Assembly: GCA_946537975.1 (NCBI GenBank)
Contig: CAMNGG010000331.1
Location: 1 to 38,469 of the forward strand
Origin: an uncultured Treponema sp.
Lineage (GTDB): Bacteria; Spirochaetota; Spirochaetia; Treponematales; Treponemataceae
Reading direction: 5' to 3'
Length of the DNA: 38,469 nt
Under the pieces are notes generated by a model, which saw nothing but the letters and a program-made list of their open reading frames with translations, had not been told where the DNA came from and ran no database searches. Position 1 is the first letter of the stretch. Every line of letters begins with the position of its first letter. A program made the position numbers and the translations under genes. Positions 8,503-18,994 of this stretch are shown here, in pieces.

Positions 8503-9690
8503 TTACTCTTCATGTACAGCCTTGTAAAAGGCTTCTTTACTGTTAATTATTGACTGCTCCGAGCAGCAGTAGGCAATGCGGAACCAGCCTTTGCCGGCAA
8601 AACCGCTTCCCGGTGCACAGAGAATGTTGTATTTTTTCAGATGATTTGTAAAAGCCATATCATCATCATTCCATTTATCCGGGCACTTTACCCAGAGATA
8701 GAAGGCGCCTTCCGGCTTTGCATACTTGAGGCCGGCATAGTCCATTACCTCGCAGATTTCCTTCATGCGCTTTTCGTAGGTAGAAAAATCACATTCTGCA
8801 TCCCAGCTTTTTGCGATAACCTTCTGGAAGAAGGCCGGGCAATTTACAAAGCCAAGAACACGGGTACAGAAAATTGCGGCGGCTATAAAATCAGCCTTTT
8901 CAGGGCATGCAGGATTTATACAGACATAACCGACTCGCTCGCCCGGAACGCTGAGATTTTTTGCAAAGGAAGTAGCAATTACAGCATAATCATACTTATC
9001 AAAAACTGTAGCGACCTTCTTGCCGTAAGTAATATCACGGTAAGGCTCATCACAAATCAGATATGGATAGCGGCCTGTTTTTGCGCCGAATTCTTTAAGG
9101 GCATCTGTAAGGGCGATGATATCAGCATCATCATAAATACGGCCTGTAGGATTGTTTGGTGAATTGATGAGGACTGCGGCAGTTTTAGGACCTAGAGCAG
9201 CTTTTATGGCATCAACATCAAGTGAAAAATCAGCCTTAGTCTTAACTGGTACTACTTCTCCATCATGATTATGAACATAATTGTTATATTCAGCAAAATA
9301 AGGACAGGGAATTACAATTTCTTCACCCGCATTTAGAAGTGACTTGAGAACGACATTAAGTGCACCACCCGCACCTACTTCCATAACAACGCAGTCACTG
9401 GTAACTTCTACGCTCTGCTCACGGCTGGTCTTTGCGGCCATAGCGGCCCGGGTTTCAGGATAGCCGGCATTAGGCATGTAGCCGTGGCGGAGATGTGTAT
9501 TATCTGCGGCTACCTCGCGAACGGCATCTACAACCTTTTGCGGCGGGTCTAAATCAGGATTACCAATACTGAAATCATATACTTTATCTGCACCAAATTT
9601 CTGCTTAAGAATGGCGCCCTCTTCAAACATCTTGCGGATTACACCGTTGGACGGGCTTTCAACTATATCACGAACTTTCTTAGAAATCAT
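8503..9690 (-). CDS. Pyridoxal-phosphate-dependent aminotransferase, class I/II
   Basis: VYDFSIGNPDLDPPQ, INSPNNPTGRIY, ICDEPYRDI, SFAKNLSVPGERVGY. Confidence 0.93.
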   Translation of the reverse strand: MISKKVRDIVESPSNGVIRKMFEEGAILKQKFGADKVYDFSIGNPDLDPPQKVVDAVREVAADNTHLRHGYMPNAGYPETRAAMAAKTSREQSVEVTSDCVVMEVGAGGALNVVLKSLLNAGEEIVIPCPYFAEYNNYVHNHDGEVVPVKTKADFSLDVDAIKAALGPKTAAVLINSPNNPTGRIYDDADIIALTDALKEFGAKTGRYPYLICDEPYRDITYGKKVATVFDKYDYAVIATSFAKNLSVPGERVGYVCINPACPEKADFIAAAIFCTRVLGFVNCPAFFQKVIAKSWDAECDFSTYEKRMKEICEVMDYAGLKYAKPEGAFYLWVKCPDKWNDDDMAFTNHLKKYNILCAPGSGFAGKGWFRIAYCCSEQSIINSKEAFYKAVHEE

Positions 9691-9786
9691 ATAAAATTAT
9701 TATAGCACAAGTTATTAAGAGTTGCACATATTAAAGTGTAATTAATTGAAAGTTTACTTGTTTTAGAATATAATAGGAGGACAATT

Positions 9787-10509
9787 ATGAAAAAAATTAT
9801 TCTTTCTGTTTTTATATCTATTTCTCTTTTATTCTCTGTAATCGCGGATCCTTTTAACAACAAATTAAATGCTAATGAAAGAAACACTATTTCAAACGGC
9901 GAGATTTTAATCAAAAATATAAATTATGAAAAATTTATGTGCCTTAAAAAAGGTGATTCTTCGCTGGGAGATAAGCTGATTTCAGAAATTCATGAATTAA
10001 ATCCTAAATATCTTGCGGAAATAATTCAGATTAAGCCCTATAAAGGAAACGAAGACCTGCCTCAGCGTCTGGAAGCGCTTTTGAATAATGTTCCGGAGTA
10101 TGCGGGTATTCCATATTATTCTGAACGTAATGATGAATGGTATAATCTTTATGATTCTGCTGAAATTATAGAAACTGTTGAACGCAGCGATGGAAAATCT
10201 CTTAAGGCAGACCTTATGATGGAGCCTTTTGACCTTGTTAAAGAGGATATTGAGCTTACAAGGGCTGATTCTTCTATTCTGTATACTGCGGTAAATACAA
10301 ATAAGCTTCGTTATCTTGATAAATTTGACTGTGTATGGCCAAGAAAGATGAAGATTTGTATTCTGCTGCTTCGTGACGGTGACAACTGGATTCTTTACGG
10401 AATCGGTGGAGTAAATGCACCTCGAGTACCTTTCTTTACGGAACGTATTCAAACATCATTTATTAACAGAATTAATACTTTCTGTTCATTTATTTTTAAG
10501 AAGTTTTAA
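9787..10509 (+). CDS. Hypothetical secreted protein
   Basis: Signal peptide MKKIILSVFISISLLFSVIA; AGGAGG upstream; no family recognised. Confidence 0.7.
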   Translation: MKKIILSVFISISLLFSVIADPFNNKLNANERNTISNGEILIKNINYEKFMCLKKGDSSLGDKLISEIHELNPKYLAEIIQIKPYKGNEDLPQRLEALLNNVPEYAGIPYYSERNDEWYNLYDSAEIIETVERSDGKSLKADLMMEPFDLVKEDIELTRADSSILYTAVNTNKLRYLDKFDCVWPRKMKICILLLRDGDNWILYGIGGVNAPRVPFFTERIQTSFINRINTFCSFIFKKF

Positions 10510-10515
10510 TTAACA

Positions 10516-10599
10516 GTCATCCCGGCCCTGAAACAAGTTCAGGGTTCGGGATCTTTTAATAGATGCTGAACGCTGAACTTGTTTCAGTGTCAGCATGAC
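10516..10599. repeat. Family A palindromic repeat, expanded version with nested hairpins
   Basis: GTCATCCCGgcCCTGAAACAAGTTCAGGGttCGGGATctt...GATGCTGAacgCTGAACTTGTTTCAGtgTCAGCATGAC. CTGAAACAAGTTCAG and CTGAACTTGTTTCAG are exact reverse complements. Confidence 0.85.
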
Positions 10600-10620
10600 G
10601 GTTCGGGAGGAAGAAAAAAA

Positions 10621-11571
10621 ATGATCTGGTTAATCGGTTGCAAAGGAATGCTTGGAAGTGAGGTTGCAAAGCAGCTCGATGAAAAAAAACTGCCATGGAT
10701 TGGTACCGACCGTGAAGTTGATATTACAGATCCACAGGCACTTTTAGATTTTACTACTAAAATTGAAACCGCTTCATATTTCCCTTCTGATTTGAAAAAG
10801 GCTGACAGAAAAATCCAGTGGATAATTAACTGTTCTGCCTATACTAATGTTGATAAAGCTGAAGAAGAGCCTGAGCTTGCTGAAAAGCTTAATGCCACCG
10901 GGCCGCTGAATATTGCCCGCACTGCCCGCTCAATCGGCGCAAAGCTTATTCACATTTCAACTGATTATGTTTTTGATGGCCAGGGGACTGTTCCATACAC
11001 CGAAGATATGCAAAAAACCCCGCTTGGAGTTTATGGCACCACTAAGGCTGCCGGTGAAGATGCCATCATGAAGGAAATGAATACCTATTACATTATCCGC
11101 ACAGCCTGGCTTTATGGCTTTGACGGCCGCAATTTCGTCTACACTATGACAAAGGCTATGAACGGTCATGACAGCGTTCGTGTCGTAAACGACCAGAAGG
11201 GAACTCCAACTTATGCTCCGGACCTGGCTGCGGTTATCCTTCGTTTTATTGATAAGAACGACAATGCAAAATCCTTCTTTGGAAAAAACAGCGCACCAGC
11301 TTACGGCATATATCACTTTACAGACGAAGGTGCCACAAACTGGTTCGATTTCACCCGCGAAATCTACAGACTTGGACGTAAGTTTGGCCGCATAAATCAG
11401 GAGTGCGCAGTAAATCCATGTACAACTGAAGAATATGGCGCAAAGGTTCAGCGCCCGGCATATTCCGTTCTCTCAAAAGATAAAATCTCAAAAGCTCTCA
11501 AAATCAAGATTCCAGACTGGCAGAACAGTCTTGAAAAGTTTATGAAAAGTGAGAGGTTTAATCCGCTGTAA
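10621..11571 (+). CDS. rfbD: dTDP-4-dehydrorhamnose reductase
   Basis: MIWLIGCKGMLGSEVAKQL, HISTDYVFDGQGTVPYTED, GVYGTTKAAGEDAI, RTAWLYG; start at ATG 10621 after GGGAGGAAG. Confidence 0.93.
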   Translation: MIWLIGCKGMLGSEVAKQLDEKKLPWIGTDREVDITDPQALLDFTTKIETASYFPSDLKKADRKIQWIINCSAYTNVDKAEEEPELAEKLNATGPLNIARTARSIGAKLIHISTDYVFDGQGTVPYTEDMQKTPLGVYGTTKAAGEDAIMKEMNTYYIIRTAWLYGFDGRNFVYTMTKAMNGHDSVRVVNDQKGTPTYAPDLAAVILRFIDKNDNAKSFFGKNSAPAYGIYHFTDEGATNWFDFTREIYRLGRKFGRINQECAVNPCTTEEYGAKVQRPAYSVLSKDKISKALKIKIPDWQNSLEKFMKSERFNPL

Positions 11572-11608
11572 TGATTTGTTGATATCAGATTTTTTTAAGG
11601 ATTGTTTT

Positions 11609-13345
11609 ATGAATAAATTATCAGTTTTTGTATTTACAGGTTTGTTTTTTTTCACAGGTTTTCTTTCTGCCCAGGAAGCCCTAAAATCTACCGAAGAAGA
11701 ATATTATGATTTTCTTTCGCTTACCGGAATTGTTGAACGCCCTACCCTTGGCTATCGCACTTTAAGCGACAGTGTGTGGAATTTTAAGGAAATTGAAAGC
11801 TTTGAAGAAAATTCTGATGGTACCTACACCAAAGTCCGCGTCCCAGGCAAACAAAGTGACGGCAATATCTGGAAAAATAATAATTTAGGTACAACTTATA
11901 CATTGTGGCAACCGTCAGCCCCGGCAGACAACTGGTTCGCCAGAGGCCTGAAACAGGGCCTGACTGCGAGAATTTTCGGCCCGGAATGGTTTAACAGCTA
12001 CAACACCGCTGCCCCATACGGCCAGAACGATGGCGCTTTGTGGCAGGGCAAAGGCTACAACACCGCCCTCACAACAGGTTTGAGACTTGAGGGATATGGA
12101 TTTGAATTGACTTTTAAACCACAGATCAGCTGGAGCCAGAATAGGGAGTTTGAAAGTAATAAGGCTGTATACCCTAGTCCTTATTCTTACACCTTCCATG
12201 CAGGTACTGTATATCATGCAATTGATTTAGTTCAGCGCTATGGCGACAAATCCTTCTTTACCTATGACTGGGGCGACACAGAAGTCCGCTGGACCTTGAA
12301 TACATTAACCTTTGGCTTTGGAACTCAGAATCCCTGGCTGGGACCTGCTTACTTAAATCCAATGCTTGGAAGTAATAATGCACCTGGCTATTTTAAGTTT
12401 GATGCCGGGCTTCGTAAAACCGAAGTCAAAATCCCATTCATAGGCTGGAGCCTTGGTTACATTGAAGGCCGTATCTGGCTCGGTCAGCTCGAAGAATCCG
12501 ACTACTTCGACACCAATCCCGACAACAACAAACGCATGCTCACAGGAATGTCTGCAAGTTATAATCCTTCGTTTATTCCTGGTTTCACAGTTGGTTTGAA
12601 TCGTGTCTTTATGACTTACTGGAAGGCGGAGAATGTAAAAAACATCACCCGATTATTAAAGAAAGACAACGTCAATTCTACAGGCAATGGAAATGATGAA
12701 GACCAGAAATTTTCAATTTTTGTAGACTGGATATTCCCTAAAATTGGATTTGAAGTTTATGGGGAATTCGGACGAGATGATTTTTCTAATGATGAGAAAT
12801 CAAATCCTTTCCATACTGCTATTTATACTGTTGGTGCAAAACAGTATATTCCTTTGCCTTTTAATCTAAGAAGTGAACTTAATATTGAATGGAATAATTT
12901 TGAAACCTCTCAAGATTATCAATTTGTAGGATATTATCCAGGTTATTATAGTCATGGTTTTGTTAACCAAGGCTATACAAATCGAGGTCAGAGTCTCGGT
13001 AGTGCAACATGCTGGGCTGGTAATAGTCAATTAATTCAATATAAAGTTCTATATCCAAAAGGTTATACAGCAATCAAATTCCATCGCTTCTGTCCAAATA
13101 ATAATAGTATTTATGGACAAGCAGCAAATACCTCTGCTGATGCCTTTGATGGACCTATTTATGACAGATGGTATGCCAACTTCGAAACCTATTTTGTTTA
13201 TGGTATAGAATCTAATTATTTTATTTTTTCTGACTTAAATCTTGATGCTGCATTTAATTATGTTTATATACGACATAGAAACTATAGTAAATGGGAAAGC
13301 GTGAATAATTTTAATATGCAGATAATGATAAAATATAATTTGTAA
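11609..13345 (+). CDS. Outer-membrane beta-barrel protein, capsule-assembly Wzi-like
   Basis: Signal peptide MNKLSVFVFTGLFFFTGFLSAQ; YNTAAPYGQNDGALWQGKGYNTALTTGLRL resembles the Wzi family; aromatic-rich alternating strands; start at ATG 11609. Confidence 0.65.
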   Translation: MNKLSVFVFTGLFFFTGFLSAQEALKSTEEEYYDFLSLTGIVERPTLGYRTLSDSVWNFKEIESFEENSDGTYTKVRVPGKQSDGNIWKNNNLGTTYTLWQPSAPADNWFARGLKQGLTARIFGPEWFNSYNTAAPYGQNDGALWQGKGYNTALTTGLRLEGYGFELTFKPQISWSQNREFESNKAVYPSPYSYTFHAGTVYHAIDLVQRYGDKSFFTYDWGDTEVRWTLNTLTFGFGTQNPWLGPAYLNPMLGSNNAPGYFKFDAGLRKTEVKIPFIGWSLGYIEGRIWLGQLEESDYFDTNPDNNKRMLTGMSASYNPSFIPGFTVGLNRVFMTYWKAENVKNITRLLKKDNVNSTGNGNDEDQKFSIFVDWIFPKIGFEVYGEFGRDDFSNDEKSNPFHTAIYTVGAKQYIPLPFNLRSELNIEWNNFETSQDYQFVGYYPGYYSHGFVNQGYTNRGQSLGSATCWAGNSQLIQYKVLYPKGYTAIKFHRFCPNNNSIYGQAANTSADAFDGPIYDRWYANFETYFVYGIESNYFIFSDLNLDAAFNYVYIRHRNYSKWESVNNFNMQIMIKYNL

Positions 13346-13400
13346 TTTTATTTATTTTGCTATTATACTATAAAATAATCATTTTTTTAGGAAGGTTCTT

Positions 13401-14534
13401 ATGATTCATTTTAATGTTCCACCTTTTTTAGGTACCGAATTTAAATATATGGAACAAGCAGTTGCCAATCATAAAATCTGTGGTGATGGTGAATTCACAA
13501 AAAAATGTAATGAATGGTTAGAAAATAAATTCCGTGCAAAAAAGGTAATGCTTACAACAAGCGGTACTTCTGCTCTAGAAATGGCTGCATGGTTATGCAA
13601 TCTTAATCCTGGGGACGAAGTAATTCTTCCAAGTTTTACATTTTCTTCAACAGCTACAGCATTTGCTCTTGTTGGAGCAAAATTAGTTTTTGTAGATATC
13701 CGTCCAGACACAATGAATATTGATGAAAAACTAATTGAATCAGCGATTACCGATAAAACAAAAGTTATTGTAGCTGTACACTATGCAGGTGTCTCATGCG
13801 AAATGGACACAATCATGAGTATTGCAAAAAAATATAATTTAAAAGTTGTAGAGGATGCAGCTCAAGGTGTAATGTCCTCATATAAAGGAAAAGCACTTGG
13901 AACAATTGGAGATTTTGGTTGTTTTTCTTTTCATGAAACCAAAAACTATTCAATGGGTGAAGGTGGTGCAATTGTAATTAATGATGAATCTGCTATAACC
14001 AAGGCTGAAATATTACGTGAAAAAGGTACAAATCGTTCTCAATTCTTCCGAGGACAAGTAGCAAAATATAATTGGGTTGATTGGGGATCAAGTTATCTTC
14101 CAAGTGATTTAAATGCTGCCTATCTTTGGGCTCAATTACAAGAGGCTGATACAATTAACGAGAATAGATTAGCAACATGGAACAAGTATAATTCAGCTTT
14201 TGCAGATCTTGCAAAAAGAAATATAATTGAACTTCCATTCATACCTGATGAATGCATTCATAATGCTCACATGTTTTATATAAAATGTAAGGATTTACAA
14301 ACTCGAACCGATTATATTAGCTTTATGAAAAATAATGAAATTATGTGTGTATTTCATTATGTACCTTTACATTCTGCACCTGCAGGAATAAAGTTTGGAC
14401 GCTTTAATGGACCTGATAAATATACAACTTCCGAGAGTGACAGATTAGTACGTTTACCACTGTATTATAATATTGATAGCAATGATTTAAATAAAGTAAT
14501 AAATAAAACCATTGAATTTTTTAAGGATAAATAA
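13401..14534 (+). CDS. Nucleotide-sugar aminotransferase, WecE/RffA-like (DegT/DnrJ/EryC1 family)
   Basis: CGDGEFTKKCNEWLE, TTSGTSALEMAAWL, VEDAAQGV, FSFHETKNYSMGEGGAI. Confidence 0.92.
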   Translation: MIHFNVPPFLGTEFKYMEQAVANHKICGDGEFTKKCNEWLENKFRAKKVMLTTSGTSALEMAAWLCNLNPGDEVILPSFTFSSTATAFALVGAKLVFVDIRPDTMNIDEKLIESAITDKTKVIVAVHYAGVSCEMDTIMSIAKKYNLKVVEDAAQGVMSSYKGKALGTIGDFGCFSFHETKNYSMGEGGAIVINDESAITKAEILREKGTNRSQFFRGQVAKYNWVDWGSSYLPSDLNAAYLWAQLQEADTINENRLATWNKYNSAFADLAKRNIIELPFIPDECIHNAHMFYIKCKDLQTRTDYISFMKNNEIMCVFHYVPLHSAPAGIKFGRFNGPDKYTTSESDRLVRLPLYYNIDSNDLNKVINKTIEFFKDK

Positions 14535-15787
14535 TGAAGGTAATACATTTTTCAGCATTAGATACTGGTGGCGCAGGTATTGCAGCATATAGATATCATA
14601 AATTAATGCAGGAAATGGGCTTTGATTCCAAACTCTATGTAAGTAATAAAACTATTGAAGATGATAGTATAATTAAAATTCATATTCCTATTAGTAAATC
14701 CAATACAATTAAACAAAAAGTTAAAAATATAATCAGAAATACTTTATTTAAATTTCTTCCTGAAATAGAACTAAACGAAACAAATCCCATGTTTTGTTTT
14801 TATAATTTCAATGAATGCAAGTCTGAAGGATTAATTCCAGATTTACTGTCACAAATTGATACAGAAGGTATTTCATTTGTATTTATTCATTGGCTTGGTG
14901 GCTTTTTGAATTCCTATGATATCAAAAAAATTTATGAAAAAACTGGCGCAAAGTTTCTTTTTGCAATGATGGATTTAGAGCCAATTACTGGTGGTTGTCA
15001 TTATCCTTGGATTTGTAATAAATATGAAACGAACTGTCTAAATTGTCCTGCACTATCAAATTATAATAATTTATTAGCTCACAATCAGTTAATGACAAAG
15101 GCTACAAATTATGCTTATTTAAATGCTGATATTTTTTCAAGTGCATTATATGATCTGGAATTTGCAAAAAAATCAATAATTAAATTCAAAAAATATTATC
15201 AATTATATTATCCGATTGATGATACTATTTTTGTTCCATCGAAAATCAAAACTATAAAAAATGAAATTACATTATTTGCTAATGTAAATACTGTTGAAGA
15301 TCCTCGTAAAGGCTTTAATTATTTACTTCTTATTCTTTTGAAAATTGATAGACTACTAACTCATAAAGTAAAATTTCTTTGTCTTTCAAACGAGAAATAT
15401 TCTGGATATAATTTTAAAAATATCCAATTTGAAGAATTTGCATTCTGTCAAAATGTTAATGATTTAGTTTCTTTATACCAAAAAACAGATATATTTCTTT
15501 GTGCATCTATAGAGGACTCTGCTCCTATGATGTTACAGGAAGCCTTGTTATGTGGTGTTCCAGCAATAACCTTTGATGTTGGTATAGGAAAGCAATTTAT
15601 CGAAGATGGTAAACAAGGATATGTTGTTCCAAGATATGATGTAGATTCATTTGCAGAAAAATTACTTACAATGATAGAAAATTGCCCAGACTCAATAGAA
15701 ACTTCAGAACAGATTCATAATCATATGGTTTCAATTTGTGGCAAAAAAGCAGTGAGTAATCAACTTAATACAATCTTATTGAATTAA
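14534..15787 (+). CDS. Glycosyltransferase, GT4-like
   Basis: MKVIHFSALDTGGAGIAAYRYHKLM; C-terminal DIFLCASIEDSAPMMLQEALLCGVPAITFDVG. Confidence 0.87.
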   Translation: MKVIHFSALDTGGAGIAAYRYHKLMQEMGFDSKLYVSNKTIEDDSIIKIHIPISKSNTIKQKVKNIIRNTLFKFLPEIELNETNPMFCFYNFNECKSEGLIPDLLSQIDTEGISFVFIHWLGGFLNSYDIKKIYEKTGAKFLFAMMDLEPITGGCHYPWICNKYETNCLNCPALSNYNNLLAHNQLMTKATNYAYLNADIFSSALYDLEFAKKSIIKFKKYYQLYYPIDDTIFVPSKIKTIKNEITLFANVNTVEDPRKGFNYLLLILLKIDRLLTHKVKFLCLSNEKYSGYNFKNIQFEEFAFCQNVNDLVSLYQKTDIFLCASIEDSAPMMLQEALLCGVPAITFDVGIGKQFIEDGKQGYVVPRYDVDSFAEKLLTMIENCPDSIETSEQIHNHMVSICGKKAVSNQLNTILLN

Positions 15788-16950
15788 TCTTTTCTGAATA
15801 AGTCTCTGGTATAAACTTTTTCTTTTATATCAAAAAGATCATCAGACATTCTATTGGTAATTATTATATCATTTCCTTCTTTAAATGAATCCAAATCATT
15901 GTTAATCATATAACCATCAAAAACAGAAACTTTTAATGTAGGTTCATAAATACTTACCTCAATTCCATTTGCTCTTAAACCTTTCATAATACTTTGAATA
16001 GCACTGGCGCGAAAATTGTCACTACCTTCTTTCATAGTTAAACGGTATACACCTACAGTCTTAGGTTTCTTAGAAAGTATCATTTCAATAATATGATTTT
16101 TCCTTGTATCATTTGATTCCACAATTGCAGTAATAAGATTTTCTGGAACATCTTTATAATTAGCACGTAACTGTTTTGTATCCTTTGGAAGGCAGTAGCC
16201 GCCATATCCGAAGGATGGATTATTGTAAAAATCTCCTATTCTTGGATCCAGAGAAACACCTTTTATAATTGACTCAGTATTTAAGCCTCTTAATTCAGCA
16301 TAAGTATCTAGTTCATTAAAATATGCTACCCGAAGAGCAAGATATGTATTTGAGAAAAGTTTTACAGCTTCTGCTTCTGTAGGATTCATATATAGAACCT
16401 GAATATCTTTCTTTTCTGCGCCCTGCTGTAGTAAATGAGCAAAACTTTTAGCTTCTTCCGAAGTGTCTCCAACAATAATTCTCGAAGGGTATAAATTATC
16501 ATACAGAGCTTTTCCTTCTCGTAAAAATTCAGGTGAAAAGATTATTTTTATATCAGGATATTCCTTTCGCATTCTTTCAGTAAAGCCAACAGGAATTGTA
16601 GATTTAATTACTGCTATTGCATTTGGAAATGATTCTGAGATGTATTTTATATTTTCTTCTACAGAGGAAGTATCAAAATAATTCTTTTCATCATCATAAT
16701 TTGTTGGCGTTGCAATTATGATAAATTGAGCCTCTTTAAATGCAGTTGCTCTATCAATAGAAGCAGAAAGATTCTTGGGTTTTGAAGTTAAATATTTTTC
16801 AATATATTCATCCTTTATAGGTGATACATAATTCTGGATATCATTAACACGTTTTTCAGAAATATCAAACAAGCATACTTCATTATTCTTTGAAAGGAGA
16901 CATGCATTTGCAAGCCCTACATAACCAATTCCTGATACTGCAATTTTCAT
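15784..16950 (-). CDS. UDP-glucose 6-dehydrogenase family nucleotide-sugar dehydrogenase
   Basis: MKIAVSGIGYVGLANACLLS, SPEFLREGKALYDNLYPSRIIVG, GYGGYCLPKDTKQL. Confidence 0.93.
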   Translation of the reverse strand: MKIAVSGIGYVGLANACLLSKNNEVCLFDISEKRVNDIQNYVSPIKDEYIEKYLTSKPKNLSASIDRATAFKEAQFIIIATPTNYDDEKNYFDTSSVEENIKYISESFPNAIAVIKSTIPVGFTERMRKEYPDIKIIFSPEFLREGKALYDNLYPSRIIVGDTSEEAKSFAHLLQQGAEKKDIQVLYMNPTEAEAVKLFSNTYLALRVAYFNELDTYAELRGLNTESIIKGVSLDPRIGDFYNNPSFGYGGYCLPKDTKQLRANYKDVPENLITAIVESNDTRKNHIIEMILSKKPKTVGVYRLTMKEGSDNFRASAIQSIMKGLRANGIEVSIYEPTLKVSVFDGYMINNDLDSFKEGNDIIITNRMSDDLFDIKEKVYTRDLFRKD

Positions 16951-16961
16951 AATTTTATACC

Positions 16962-17927
16962 TTAATACTGATTATATATCTTTTTTATTAAATGATAAAA
17001 GGGTCGTAGTATAGATTTTATATAAAATACTATTTTTTCATTTCTAGTCTTTTCAGAATCTCTTCTTTTTATATATATTCTTTTATAAGCTTTCCATGCA
17101 ATAACACATTCTTTCGGTTCCTGGTAAATTACATTTACTTTAGAATCTGTCAACTCAGTTTGTATATATTCAATTTTACCACAATGACTTCCAGAGCCAT
17201 CAAAACCATCATTAACAACAAGAGATTGATTTGGATATAAACAATACATTTCATTTAAATATGCAGATGCAAGCCATCTGATAGCCCAGGAATTAATTTT
17301 TCCAGCTATTTGTTCTTCCAACATCTGTACATACGGAAATGTATTATCAAAATTAAAATGTTTTTCACATTTTTTTGCATGCAATTCTTCAAGTAAATCT
17401 TTACCATTTGGATTAAAAAAATCCCAGGCACGTTTCCAGGTTGCCCACCCCCAGCAATCTGCACCCTTTAAAAAGAATGTTTCAGGTAACTGTTTTTTAT
17501 GAGGTTCTACATAACCATTTATACAGGCAACTTTATTATTATCTTTGTAAATGTATAAAGCATCATTCATATATTGTAAAAAATATGGTGATGTAATTAA
17601 ATCATCTTCTAAAACTATTATCGAACCATATTTATTTACAATTTCAGAAACACCTGAAATTATTGATGCTGCTAATCCTTTATTTTTTTCTGATTTAATT
17701 ATAGTAACATTTTTACACCATTGTTGTGATTTTGCTGCATCACGAGTTTTCTGAATTTTTAATAATTGTTCTTTTGTGGCATTTTCTTTAGGTCCATCTG
17801 CATAAATAAATAAATCAGATTTATCAGCAAGTATATTTCTAGATAAGGCTTCTAGAGTTTTTAATGTATGTTCAGGACGATTGTATATAAATAAAACAAT
17901 TGGTGCATAATTATTATTCTTCTTCAT
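16962..17927 (-). CDS. Glycosyltransferase, GT2-like
   Basis: APIVLFIYNRPEHTLKTLEAL, IIVLEDDLITSPYFLQYMNDAL, GWATWKRAW. Start placed at MKKNNNYAP. Confidence 0.83.
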   Translation of the reverse strand: MKKNNNYAPIVLFIYNRPEHTLKTLEALSRNILADKSDLFIYADGPKENATKEQLLKIQKTRDAAKSQQWCKNVTIIKSEKNKGLAASIISGVSEIVNKYGSIIVLEDDLITSPYFLQYMNDALYIYKDNNKVACINGYVEPHKKQLPETFFLKGADCWGWATWKRAWDFFNPNGKDLLEELHAKKCEKHFNFDNTFPYVQMLEEQIAGKINSWAIRWLASAYLNEMYCLYPNQSLVVNDGFDGSGSHCGKIEYIQTELTDSKVNVIYQEPKECVIAWKAYKRIYIKRRDSEKTRNEKIVFYIKSILRPFYHLIKKIYNQY

Positions 17928-18028
17928 ATATATAATTATACAAATATATAAAACTACTAGCAATAAGGAAAATATTACTTACTTGACGTATGTATTAATA
18001 ATCTTTTAAAATATATTAAGGATTTATT

Positions 18029-18976
18029 ATGGACAACAAACTTGCATTAATTTTCACACACAAAGGTAGTTCAGATTATTTATGGTATTGCTTAGAGCAG
18101 GCTAAAAAAACAAATCCTGAAGCAAGGATTATTTTATTAGGCGATGATGCAAATAAGCCTTATGATTCTTCAATTGAACATTATCTAATTTCTGATTATT
18201 TTGAAGGTGCAACTGATTTTGAAAAAGTCTATCGCCATCAATCCTCTAATCCATACTGGTATGAATTAATCTGTTTCCAAAGATGGTTTATAATTCGTGA
18301 TTTTGTTCAAAAAAATAATATTGAACAATGTTATGGTTGTGATACTGATATCATGATATATGATGATTTATCAAAATATATCCCAGAGGGAAACTTTAAA
18401 TTAACAATTGCAAACAAAAATGGTCCACAATGCAGCTATTTTACTAATAAATCTATTAATGATTTTTGTAATTATATTTTAAAACAATATACAGATCCTT
18501 CAGGCCTTCAGCGTTTATTAACAAGATACAGAGGTTTTGTAGATAATAACCGGCCCGGCGGTAACTGTGATATGACAATGTTTGAGCTTTGTGAAAAAGA
18601 TTATCCTGGAAGTGTTTTAGATTTTGGATTTATGACACCTCAACCTGGATTAAACAAAAATCTGGTTTACTGCTGTTCATCAAATTATGACTGGATGAAA
18701 ATTGAAAAATTAAAGAACTTTACTATTGCACAAATTCGCTTTGAAGATAATAAACCTTATATTCTGGCAAAAGATGGAAATAAATACTTTGTTCCTGTTG
18801 TTCATTTTTTGGGACAATACAAACAGTTTATGTATGATTATGCAACAATTGATCAAAATAAAAAAGAATATATAAAGAACAAATTTACAACTAAAAAGCG
18901 TTTTCATAAAATTAAATATTTAATAAAGCAATGTTTACCTTTTGGAATTGTTAGTTTACTTAAAAAAAATAAGTAA
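18029..18976 (+). CDS. Putative glycosyltransferase (lone + strand gene in a - strand block)
   Basis: Full ORF with AAGG upstream; DxD-like CDTDIMIYDDLSKYI; located among glycosyltransferases. Confidence 0.65.
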   Translation: MDNKLALIFTHKGSSDYLWYCLEQAKKTNPEARIILLGDDANKPYDSSIEHYLISDYFEGATDFEKVYRHQSSNPYWYELICFQRWFIIRDFVQKNNIEQCYGCDTDIMIYDDLSKYIPEGNFKLTIANKNGPQCSYFTNKSINDFCNYILKQYTDPSGLQRLLTRYRGFVDNNRPGGNCDMTMFELCEKDYPGSVLDFGFMTPQPGLNKNLVYCCSSNYDWMKIEKLKNFTIAQIRFEDNKPYILAKDGNKYFVPVVHFLGQYKQFMYDYATIDQNKKEYIKNKFTTKKRFHKIKYLIKQCLPFGIVSLLKKNK

Positions 18977-18994
18977 TATACTCTCATAGAAAAT

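Noticed and set aside
8641-9162. 173-aa + strand ORF opposite the aminotransferase
   Set aside because: Fully antisense to a confident aminotransferase gene; composition shadow, no domain signature.
9997-10452. 151-aa - strand ORF opposite the small secreted protein
   Set aside because: The + strand ORF has a signal peptide and AGGAGG RBS; the antisense ORF has neither.
17983-18012. Sigma-70-like promoter TTGACG-N18-TAAAAT upstream of the 18029 gene
   Set aside because: The expected start site would fall on or after the ribosome-binding site, and the region is so AT-rich that such matches are expected by chance.
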